The notes beneath the pieces are model-generated. The model did not search any database, was not told where the DNA came from, and worked only from the letters and a program-made list of their open reading frames with translations. From Niabella agricola (lineage in GTDB: Bacteria > Bacteroidota > Bacteroidia > Chitinophagales > Chitinophagaceae), in the NCBI RefSeq assembly GCF_021538615.1, contig NZ_JAJHIZ010000002.1:992001-1056000 (forward strand): a stretch of 64,000 nucleotides of DNA, written 5' to 3'. Positions 56,741 through 64,000 of this stretch are shown here, in pieces. The stretch's first letter is position 1, and each line of letters opens with the position of its first letter. The position numbers were made by a program, and so were the translations under genes.

Positions 56741-58129
56741 CTAAAGCGATAGGTTTAAATGGAGCCTGCCCACACTGTTACCTGAAGCCGAGCCTATAAC
56801 GTAAAAGTCATCCAGGTCAATGTTTTCATTATCATCTCCGGTCTTATTCATAAAAATAGGATACCGCAATTGCAGTGCGTCCCAACCACCGGCAACATCC
56901 TGGATCAACATTTTCTGGGTGCTCCAGTTTACCAGGTCTGTCGAAAGATACAATCCTACCCTGGCTGATGGACTTGTCGGATTTACACTATAATCCATGT
57001 ATAATTTAGCACCTAAAAAATAGTTTGTGCCATTTATCTTAGCCACAGAAAAGCGAATAGGGTCCATCTGCCATTCATAGATCAGTGATTTTGATTCCGG
57101 CCCTTTGGTTTTTAAGTAGCTCAACATAGTTTCTTTCGTAAAACCAGCAGGAAGGGAGGGCACCCATCCGGAAACCGTATAAACGTACCATTTCGAAGGA
57201 TCAATCGCATCGTTCAAATGAGCTTTAGCAACCTTAATGCCTCCGCCCGGAATACCTGCGGCAATCGTATCTATAGAGCTGTCAACGAAATAAACATAAA
57301 TTGAATCTCCGGACACTACAGAGGACGGGTGCCTTAATCCATAGGAAGACTTTGTTCCGTCTGAACGATAATACCCGCCATAGGGCCAGACAAATGGTCC
57401 CTGATCATAGTAATAGTTATTGCCCCAGTTTGTGGCCGAGGTATTGGGCAACCATGCCAAATTCACGGTGGCGTGATAGGCCTGCCAACACTCAGCATAT
57501 ACACTACTTCCCGGCGCATATCCCGAATACGATGCCGGATTGGATAAAACTGGTGGATAAGTTGCATCAAAGGTATTGGCATACAATTGACCGGCACCAT
57601 ATTGATCTATCTGCCTTTCGTTTTTATTCTCACCATGGTTAAATGTTATATTAATGCTTCCTTGTGTCGGGTGTGTGTAATGATGTGCCGAGAAAATCCC
57701 GTTATACTGTCTGCGCCAGTCATAGCCGGATGGGACCGACGAAACAGGTATAAAATCATTCCACCAATCAAGTGCACATAACAAATTAAATGGCCCGTCT
57801 GCGTTTACGCCAAAATCGATATTTGAGGTTGGTTCAGCAAGAGAAACAGGCGAAGCCCACCCTTTCGTCCAGGCGGTAGTAAAAAAATACTGCTTCCAGC
57901 CTCCGCTAATTATCCATGGCGGGGTTTCGCAGTATGCTCCCTGAGTATTGCTGAAGGTGACGATGGCGAAAGTCGAGCTATTTAAAGAAAGACCTGGAAA
58001 TCCATCTGAACTAATCGTCCTTTTCTGAGAAGAAAAAACCGGTACTGGAGCGTCGTCTTTAATATGCTTTTTACAGCTAATGCTGAACGTCGCCTCAAAA
58101 AGTATACACAATAGAAATATTTTTTTCAT
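56741..58129 (-). CDS. PUL surface lipoprotein, propeller-like, function unknown
   Basis: 462 residues. The lipobox ATFSISC (Cys19) ends the leader. The rest is beta-rich with Trp/Tyr-rich blades, including WGNNYYYDQGPFVWPYGG, SVVSGDSIYVYFVDSS and VGLYLSTDLVNWS, the last typical of sucrolytic five-bladed propellers (GH43/GH117 style) and DUF4185 proteins. No catalytic residues can be assigned. It sits between DUF4832 and GH20 in the PUL, so a glycan-binding or -cleaving role at the cell surface is likely. Confidence 0.55.
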   Translation of the reverse strand: MKKIFLLCILFEATFSISCKKHIKDDAPVPVFSSQKRTISSDGFPGLSLNSSTFAIVTFSNTQGAYCETPPWIISGGWKQYFFTTAWTKGWASPVSLAEPTSNIDFGVNADGPFNLLCALDWWNDFIPVSSVPSGYDWRRQYNGIFSAHHYTHPTQGSINITFNHGENKNERQIDQYGAGQLYANTFDATYPPVLSNPASYSGYAPGSSVYAECWQAYHATVNLAWLPNTSATNWGNNYYYDQGPFVWPYGGYYRSDGTKSSYGLRHPSSVVSGDSIYVYFVDSSIDTIAAGIPGGGIKVAKAHLNDAIDPSKWYVYTVSGWVPSLPAGFTKETMLSYLKTKGPESKSLIYEWQMDPIRFSVAKINGTNYFLGAKLYMDYSVNPTSPSARVGLYLSTDLVNWSTQKMLIQDVAGGWDALQLRYPIFMNKTGDDNENIDLDDFYVIGSASGNSVGRLHLNLSL

Positions 58130-58221
58130 TGCTTATTGCTTTTAAATATTACTTTCGTTAAATCGCTGGCTGGATGCCTTATATCTATTCCAAAAGCTTT
58201 AAAATCACGCCGATTAAACGG

Positions 58222-59748
58222 CTATTTTACTACTACATCAGAAACAACTGTCCAATTATCAATTTTGCGTTCTTTATCAATTGCAAGCCGGATTCCCGGC
58301 TGATCGCCCGCTGAGACATCCACAACAGCCAGGGCCAGTCGATAGTTTCCGGCAGGGGCCGATATTTTGGCCTCCAGTATATATTTTCCGTCAGTGCCTC
58401 TAATCCAGGCGGATGGATCTGATTTCTGATCTTTTACAATTGCAACGACTTTATTGCTTTTATCAATCAGAGCGAACGCCACTTTATATTTATAATTCCA
58501 CCGGCGGTTATTGTTAGGGCAAACACCTACTCCTGTGTTAACCCAATTATGTCCGATCTGAAAGGTCTCGCCGGAATGAATAACAGAAGGTATTGATAGT
58601 TGGGTCGGTGTAAACCGGTAACCTCCGAAACGCACAAAATTGCGCACCAGTTCCGGTGCAATCTTGGTCCAACCTTGAGTCTCCACCTCTTCTCTCAGGT
58701 CCAGCGTATTGGCATGAGATGAAATCGCATCGGTATAGACCTGAGTATACACATCTTTCCATCCCGTCCATTTCTTTCCATACACGGCATCTGCGGCCCA
58801 GGGACGGCAATCTTCTGCATGACAGCCCCAGTAACAGGATTCCGCGAAAAAGGGAATTTTCGGAAATTTGCTTTTTACATAGTCCCTTTCGGTTTGTGAG
58901 AACCAACTGCTGGCCAATCCATCCCTGCGGATAGCATACCCATTTGCATTAAGCGCCACTTTTTCTTCCAGTGGAATCCCAATCTCACTCCCAAATGTAA
59001 TACTCAGTAAAACCCTTTTAAAGCTGCTGGCATATAGATTAATAATCCAGTCGAATACAGCTTCCTTATTTGCAGTATCCTTAAATACCAGGTGATGGCC
59101 TTCGCCCCACCATCCCAGATTATAGCCGTCTACGTAATCCACAACGGCAGGATCGTCAAATGCCTCCGAAAAGGCGCGCACAAAATTTCCAAACTTTTGC
59201 TGAAAAACAGGGTCATCCAGATAAGGGGTCCAGTTTTTTCCACCGCCCAGCTTGTCCACCAGGTATCCCTGCGCCCCCGCTTTCTTTACATAATCCGGTG
59301 TGCCAGGTTGAATATTGTCCTGGCCATCAATATAGATACTAAAGGCCAGCTTTAACCCCCGATCCCGCGCTCCCTTCACCAGGGCTTTGAAATTATCATC
59401 ATACAACCACGCATATTTGCCTTCCTCCGGTTCCATGTTGCTCCATCTCCAACGTATATAAAAGATAGAGGCATATTTATTTGCAGCGTCATCTTGAGCG
59501 GCCCAATAAGTGGCCGCCTTTGCCACTGAATCATTGGCGTCATCATACAATGTCCAACCCATTGCCGGATTCCTAATTAGTGAAGTAGTGTCTACAGCAA
59601 AACGGATGGTTTGATTACCTTCAATGCTAAATACGTCGGCGGTGCTGTCACCGGGTGCATTCTGCTTGGTATTTTGAGCATTTCTGTTGCAACCGGCGGC
59701 GGCCAGAAAGCCTGTCGCCAGCATTAAAAAATACATCAGTCTTTTCAT
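58222..59748 (-). CDS. DUF4832 lipoprotein, TIM-barrel glycosidase-like
   Basis: 508 residues. The lipobox FLAAAGC (Cys20) anchors it to the outer membrane. Residues ~50-380 look like a GH-type barrel (RNPAMGWTLYDD, FYIRWRWSNMEPEEGKYAW, DGYNLGWWGEGHH, candidate acid in NLGWWGEG). Residues ~385-508 are a beta domain, the DUF4832 region (IPSVIHSGETFQIGHNWVN, GNYRLALAVVD). DUF4832 proteins are common in Bacteroidota PULs and lack an assigned activity. It directly follows SusD in the operon. Confidence 0.8.
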   Translation of the reverse strand: MKRLMYFLMLATGFLAAAGCNRNAQNTKQNAPGDSTADVFSIEGNQTIRFAVDTTSLIRNPAMGWTLYDDANDSVAKAATYWAAQDDAANKYASIFYIRWRWSNMEPEEGKYAWLYDDNFKALVKGARDRGLKLAFSIYIDGQDNIQPGTPDYVKKAGAQGYLVDKLGGGKNWTPYLDDPVFQQKFGNFVRAFSEAFDDPAVVDYVDGYNLGWWGEGHHLVFKDTANKEAVFDWIINLYASSFKRVLLSITFGSEIGIPLEEKVALNANGYAIRRDGLASSWFSQTERDYVKSKFPKIPFFAESCYWGCHAEDCRPWAADAVYGKKWTGWKDVYTQVYTDAISSHANTLDLREEVETQGWTKIAPELVRNFVRFGGYRFTPTQLSIPSVIHSGETFQIGHNWVNTGVGVCPNNNRRWNYKYKVAFALIDKSNKVVAIVKDQKSDPSAWIRGTDGKYILEAKISAPAGNYRLALAVVDVSAGDQPGIRLAIDKERKIDNWTVVSDVVVK

Positions 59749-60004
59749 TTTCTAAGTGCATTTAATCGTTATTCAATTCTGTTTTGTAACCACTGCAATA
59801 CCGCCCTCTGGCCCTATTTATTTCGTCATCCACGCAACCGAGTACTATTGGCGTTAAAACCTGTTTAACGGCGTCTATTCACGCTAATTTTGAACGCCGT
59901 AATTCTGTGTGTAGAAAGCGGCTTCAGGGCGCATAGCCTGAACTATGACGAGCAATAACCAGAAACGATAGACTCGCCGTGTTAGAGCAATTGCCCTTTC
60001 TATT

Positions 60005-61477
60005 TTAATAGCCGGCATTCTGTTTAAGGTTTGGATTCTCATTAATCGCCGATTGAGGAATCGGGTAGAGCGTATCCTTGTCTGTAGCAAAACGTTTGCC
60101 CCTGGCCAGTGCATCGCTGATTAATTTTCCATGTCTTATCAGATCCTGACGGCGCGAGCCCTCGGTACACAATTCCCATTGCCGTTCCTGCAAAATCCTG
60201 TCACGGAAGGAGCTTTGATTAAAATCTGATAAACGGATCGGATTTACTCCTGCACGACTTCGTAACAGGTTAACTAGATCAATTGCTTCCTGTGTGGGAC
60301 CGCCACTGATTTCATTTAATGCTTCTGCTCTACATAGCAGCACGTCGGCATACCGGTAAATCACATATTCACTGGCGTCCCAGGTGCCATCCGTATTGGG
60401 GTTTTCCTGATACTTCATCGGCAATGCCCCCAATTTAAGGTGTGTATTTGCCGCTCTCCCGTCAATCATCTGCGCGCCATTCCAATACCAGCGCACCAGT
60501 CGCTCCCTTCTTTTATCATTTTGTTCAAACCGGTCCCAAACAGCCCATGGAACACGATATCCACTCCATCGGGTAAGAGGAACATTTGTATGAGATACAT
60601 AATCCGGCGGCAGCGTTTCGGCCAGAAAATTATTTCCGTACCCACCCGTGGCCATACTCGGGATTGTAAAAATCAGTTCATTGTTATGCTGATTACTGTA
60701 ACTCCAGATAGATGCATAATCGGCTTGCAACGCATAAAATTTCAGATCCATGATCTGCTGAGCAGTATGCGCAGCTTTGTCCCATTGCCGTTCGCGCATA
60801 TACAGTTTAAGCAGTACCATCATGGCAGTACCCTTTGTCATTCGCCCATAATCCGCGCTGTTTTCATACGAAACCGGTAATACCCGCTGAACTTCGGAGA
60901 GCTCGGTTTCCAAAAAACCAACATACCACCCCTTTTCCGGTCGGCTGGGCTTATAGGACTGTGCCCGGGCCGGATTAAGGGCATACTCGGGATCCACAAT
61001 AATAGGGAGCGGGCCGTATTGATCGTACAGGTCAAAAGCAATCAGGGCCCTGATCGTTCTCAATTCCGCTGTATATCTTTCCCTAAGCACCGGATCCACG
61101 GGAGCCGACTCCAGTTGTTTGATTAATCCGGTGGCCTTGGTTATAGCAGGCAACATCGCTGTATAAAATAGACTCAGAAAATTTGATTCAGGTCTCCAAA
61201 GGAATTCTGTCTGTTCATCTGTAGCCCAATTTGTAGTCCACTCATCGGTACACCCGATCCCCTGGGTAAGCCAGCCGCCCCAACTTGCGGTATACCGTTC
61301 CCAGCCTCCGCCTCTCAATTCGTAATAGATACCGGTAACAGCCGTTTTAACATCGCCCTCTGTTTTTAAAAAGTTTTCTGGGGAAATCGAGTTAAAAACC
61401 TCTGGTTCGAGGCCCTTCTCACACGCGCTAATCGTCAAAAATAGGATAAGCAAAAGGTATATATTGATCCGTTTCAT
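60005..61477 (-). CDS. SusD-like surface glycan-binding lipoprotein (RagB/SusD)
   Basis: 490 residues. The lipobox LFLTISAC (Cys19) is followed by the SusD core: GIYYELRGGGW, TAELRTIRALIAFDLYDQYGPL (the typical RFYDLLRAWG-like TPR helix), and the C-terminal VIYRYADVLLCRAEALNE and ILQERQWELCTEGSRRQDLIRHG. It forms the lid of the SusC channel and binds glycan at the cell surface. It starts 58 bp after SusC in the same operon. Confidence 0.95.
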   Translation of the reverse strand: MKRINIYLLLILFLTISACEKGLEPEVFNSISPENFLKTEGDVKTAVTGIYYELRGGGWERYTASWGGWLTQGIGCTDEWTTNWATDEQTEFLWRPESNFLSLFYTAMLPAITKATGLIKQLESAPVDPVLRERYTAELRTIRALIAFDLYDQYGPLPIIVDPEYALNPARAQSYKPSRPEKGWYVGFLETELSEVQRVLPVSYENSADYGRMTKGTAMMVLLKLYMRERQWDKAAHTAQQIMDLKFYALQADYASIWSYSNQHNNELIFTIPSMATGGYGNNFLAETLPPDYVSHTNVPLTRWSGYRVPWAVWDRFEQNDKRRERLVRWYWNGAQMIDGRAANTHLKLGALPMKYQENPNTDGTWDASEYVIYRYADVLLCRAEALNEISGGPTQEAIDLVNLLRSRAGVNPIRLSDFNQSSFRDRILQERQWELCTEGSRRQDLIRHGKLISDALARGKRFATDKDTLYPIPQSAINENPNLKQNAGY

Positions 61478-61535
61478 ATTGATTCCATTTTATGTTAAGT
61501 TTTTATTTGACCGAAAATCTGATACAGTTTCGGAA

Positions 61536-64000
61536 TTAAAAGCTCAGGTCCAGGCCAAAAGAATAAGTACGTTGATTGGGGTAGCCTGCTTTCGAATCTG
61601 TTTCGGGATCCAAGCCTTTATAACGTGTAAAGACAAAAGGATTCCCAAGCTCTGCATAAATCCTGATCTTACTGAATACTTGTTTTGCAACGTTGCCCGG
61701 AAGCGTATAACCAAGCGTAATATTCTTACAGCGCAGAAAACCTCCATTCTGCCATAACCAAAACGCCGAAGTTGGATAAGCAGAAGGCATACCAGATGGC
61801 AAAACCGCATTCACATTATCATGAGCCCATCTGTCTTTTACAGATGTAAGTAGATTATATCCTGTAGGCAGGCGCATTGCATTAAACACCCCCCAACTAT
61901 CTGCGTTCATATCATAACGCATATAGTTGAACATGCCATATAAAAAAACATTCAGGTCAATATTTTTGTAAACAAACGTATTACCAAATCCAATGGTAAA
62001 CCCAGGATCAGAGGTTCCTTGCAACTGCATATCTTTCTGATCCAGTTTGCCATCATCATTCAAATCTTTGATTTTTTCCTGTCCAGGCAGGAGCGCTGGC
62101 ATATAGGCAGGAGCCCGTTCTCCGGGCTGCAACAGCCCATCAGACACGTAGCGATAGATCGGGCGCAGGGGAGCATCCGTTTTTTCGTATACAGACAGTA
62201 TTACATCCGGGTTTCTTTCTTTCCACCGATCAACATAACGGGCAAAAGTCAAATCTGTATTCCATGTGAACGAACCGTCCAAATTGAGGCTATGCAGCCC
62301 AATTTCCAGTCCCCGGCTCTGGGTTTTACCAATATTATCAGCAATTGCAGAAACCTGCATAAAAGAAGGTAATTTTCTAAAAGCAAGCAGGTCTTTAACA
62401 ATCTTATGATAATAATCAATGCTTCCTGTAATCCGGTTGTTCAACAATCCAAAATCAAGCCCGATATTGGTACTGGTGGTGGTTTCCCATTTCAGATCTG
62501 GGTTGGCAATCTGTGATAAATAAGCACCCGTGCTCACCTGGTTATTTCCGAATACATACCCGTGCCAATCGGCCTGATAAAACGATAACGCATTTTGCCC
62601 GATATTCTGATTGCCGGTGCTTCCGTAACTCAACCGAAGCTTCATATCAGAAACGAACGTCAAAGATTTCATGAATGACTCGTCTACAATCCTCCATGAA
62701 AAAGCCGCAGAAGGGAAAAAAGCATATTTATTATTGACGCCAAACTTTGTTGATCCATCTACCCTACCTGTCAGGGTCAGGTAATATTTGCCTGCAAAAT
62801 TGTAGTTCACCCTGCCGAAATAAGAAGCCAGCTTATTTTTATTCTTGTACGACCCAATTGTGCTGGGACCGGCCACTTCCCCGGCACCCAGAGAATTATA
62901 CAAAAATGCATCGGTAAAAAAGCCGGAGCTACCCGCAGAAAATCCATCCTGCAAAAACTCCTGGTATTCATAACCCAGCAAGGCATCCAGGTTATGGTTA
63001 TTCGCTATTGATTTTTTATAATTTAGGGTGGCATTGAATAACTTATCAAATTCATTATTTTCACTAATATTTGCCTGCCCGTTTACCTGTTGACCATATA
63101 AGGTGGTTTTAGGCAAATAAGTATTACGTTTGCCAGTCTGGTTATCAACGCCCACATTAATCCGCGCCTGCAGACCCTGTATAATATCAGCCGTGAGAAA
63201 AACGTTTCCCAGCACCCGTTTAGTAATCGTTTCATCATTGATGGTTAAAAGAGAAACAGGATTGGGCATACTTGCCAGGCCAGGGTTAATCGTGTAATTT
63301 CCATTACTATCCGTAACCGGTATCGCTGGATTATAGGAAATCGCAGTAGTCAGAATCCCGGCATTTTCCCAATCCTGGGTACCTAGAGGAACATTTTTAT
63401 TATTGACCTGGTTCAACATTAAATTCAAGCCCATTGTAAATCGCTTGCTTAATTTTTGCTCCAGGTTGGTGCGTACAGCGTACCTTGCAAAATCCGAGTT
63501 TTTTACGACTCCGTCCTGACCGAAATAGTTCCCTGAAACCATGTATTTGGTTCCCTGCGTACCGCCGGAGACACTTAGATTATGCTGCCTGATATTTCCC
63601 TGACGGGTAACAAGTCCATACCAATCGGTGCCCGAACCCGCCGACGCAATTTGCGCATCGGTATACCATGGAGTATACGGAGGTGCAAGGGCCGCATCGC
63701 CTGTGCCATACGGAGCGATTTTATTATCGATCATCCATTTTTCATACACATAACGGTTGGTCTCGGTCATAAAATCACTTGCATTCAGCATGCTTAACCG
63801 TTTTGAAATCTGTTGAACCGCATAATTTCCGTTATAACTTACTACCGGACGCCCCGCTTTTCCCTTTTTAGTCGTAATAAGGATTACACCATTAGCTGCA
63901 CGGGCTCCATAAATCGCCGTTGCAGACGCATCTTTAAGAATGTCGATAGAAGCAATGTCGTTGGGGTTAATAGAACTAAGCACATCACGACTACCATATT
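61536..64000 (-). CDS. SusC-like TonB-dependent outer-membrane transporter, 5' end beyond window
   Basis: About 820 codons are visible; the gene begins to the right of position 64000. The visible part opens in the plug ([48 protein letters not shown]) and continues through the 22-strand barrel to the C-terminal [11 protein letters not shown] with the terminal Phe recognised by the BAM machinery. It imports oligosaccharides using TonB energy, with the SusD partner next to it. It is the visible first gene of the nine-gene leftward operon. Confidence 0.95.
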   Translation of the reverse strand, partial: YGSRDVLSSINPNDIASIDILKDASATAIYGARAANGVILITTKKGKAGRPVVSYNGNYAVQQISKRLSMLNASDFMTETNRYVYEKWMIDNKIAPYGTGDAALAPPYTPWYTDAQIASAGSGTDWYGLVTRQGNIRQHNLSVSGGTQGTKYMVSGNYFGQDGVVKNSDFARYAVRTNLEQKLSKRFTMGLNLMLNQVNNKNVPLGTQDWENAGILTTAISYNPAIPVTDSNGNYTINPGLASMPNPVSLLTINDETITKRVLGNVFLTADIIQGLQARINVGVDNQTGKRNTYLPKTTLYGQQVNGQANISENNEFDKLFNATLNYKKSIANNHNLDALLGYEYQEFLQDGFSAGSSGFFTDAFLYNSLGAGEVAGPSTIGSYKNKNKLASYFGRVNYNFAGKYYLTLTGRVDGSTKFGVNNKYAFFPSAAFSWRIVDESFMKSLTFVSDMKLRLSYGSTGNQNIGQNALSFYQADWHGYVFGNNQVSTGAYLSQIANPDLKWETTTSTNIGLDFGLLNNRITGSIDYYHKIVKDLLAFRKLPSFMQVSAIADNIGKTQSRGLEIGLHSLNLDGSFTWNTDLTFARYVDRWKERNPDVILSVYEKTDAPLRPIYRYVSDGLLQPGERAPAYMPALLPGQEKIKDLNDDGKLDQKDMQLQGTSDPGFTIGFGNTFVYKNIDLNVFLYGMFNYMRYDMNADSWGVFNAMRLPTGYNLLTSVKDRWAHDNVNAVLPSGMPSAYPTSAFWLWQNGGFLRCKNITLGYTLPGNVAKQVFSKIRIYAELGNPFVFTRYKGLDPETDSKAGYPNQRTYSFGLDLSF

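Overview
The window looks like a chromosomal segment from a Bacteroidota bacterium, most likely of the family Chitinophagaceae (Niabella-like). Supporting signs are a SusC/SusD outer-membrane pair, several AraC-type regulators with little Shine-Dalgarno usage, repeated matches to the Bacteroidota -7 promoter element TAnnTTTG, DUF4832 and DUF3347 proteins, and PurM, RibF and FolC of the lengths usual in that phylum. The family assignment is inference; no rRNA is present.

Layout. 0-3 kb: an alkaline phosphatase cut by the left edge and a secreted glycosidase. 3.3-9.1 kb: a giant alpha-2-macroglobulin-like protein that carries an internal TonB-plug-like domain. 9.3-12.1 kb: an HMA-AraC regulator and the selU-selD pair for tRNA selenation. 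12.1-18.2 kb: two VOC proteins (one frameshifted), a TPR/DUF3857/transglutaminase protein and a small serine hydrolase. 18.5-21 kb: an IlvD/Edd sugar-acid dehydratase with one frameshift, and an SDR. 21-28.6 kb: a repeat-rich, decaying stretch with three clusters of one palindromic intergenic repeat, DUF763, a truncated PhnB gene joined to a truncated HNH gene, an IS110 element whose ends can be read by empty-site reconstruction, and a PhyH gene with four frameshifts. 28.7-36.3 kb: purM, ribF, then three frameshifted genes in a row (AraC regulator, esterase, ABC-F ATPase), a DUF3347 protein and tRNA-Lys. 36.9-38.1 kb: an AT-rich islet with a frameshifted lipoprotein and a small membrane protein. 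38.1-46.9 kb: SDR/AraC, an Asp/Asn-hydroxylase-like protein, VOC, AraC/MFS exporter, a BON/SH3 envelope pair, folC and tRNA-Leu. 47.2-64 kb: a polysaccharide utilisation locus (PUL).

The PUL is the functional centrepiece. Reading leftwards, SusC, SusD, a DUF4832 lipoprotein, a propeller-like lipoprotein and a GH20 hexosaminidase (capture and hydrolysis) run straight into SMP-30 lactonase, FAH-family hydrolase and two SDRs. A divergent AraC regulator, a sodium:solute symporter and an intact IlvD/Edd dehydratase follow. Together these encode nearly every step of a non-phosphorylative route: sugar, lactone, sugar acid, 2-keto-3-deoxy acid, 2,4-diketo acid, then pyruvate plus a hydroxyacid. One of the two SDRs carries an in-frame amber codon, while the second dehydratase/SDR locus at 18.5-21 kb has a broken dehydratase and an intact SDR.

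Single-base frameshifts are unusually dense between 12 and 37 kb, yet the 5.8-kb and 3.8-kb reading frames and the whole PUL remain open apart from the amber. Whether this reflects gene decay or local assembly error cannot be decided from the sequence alone.
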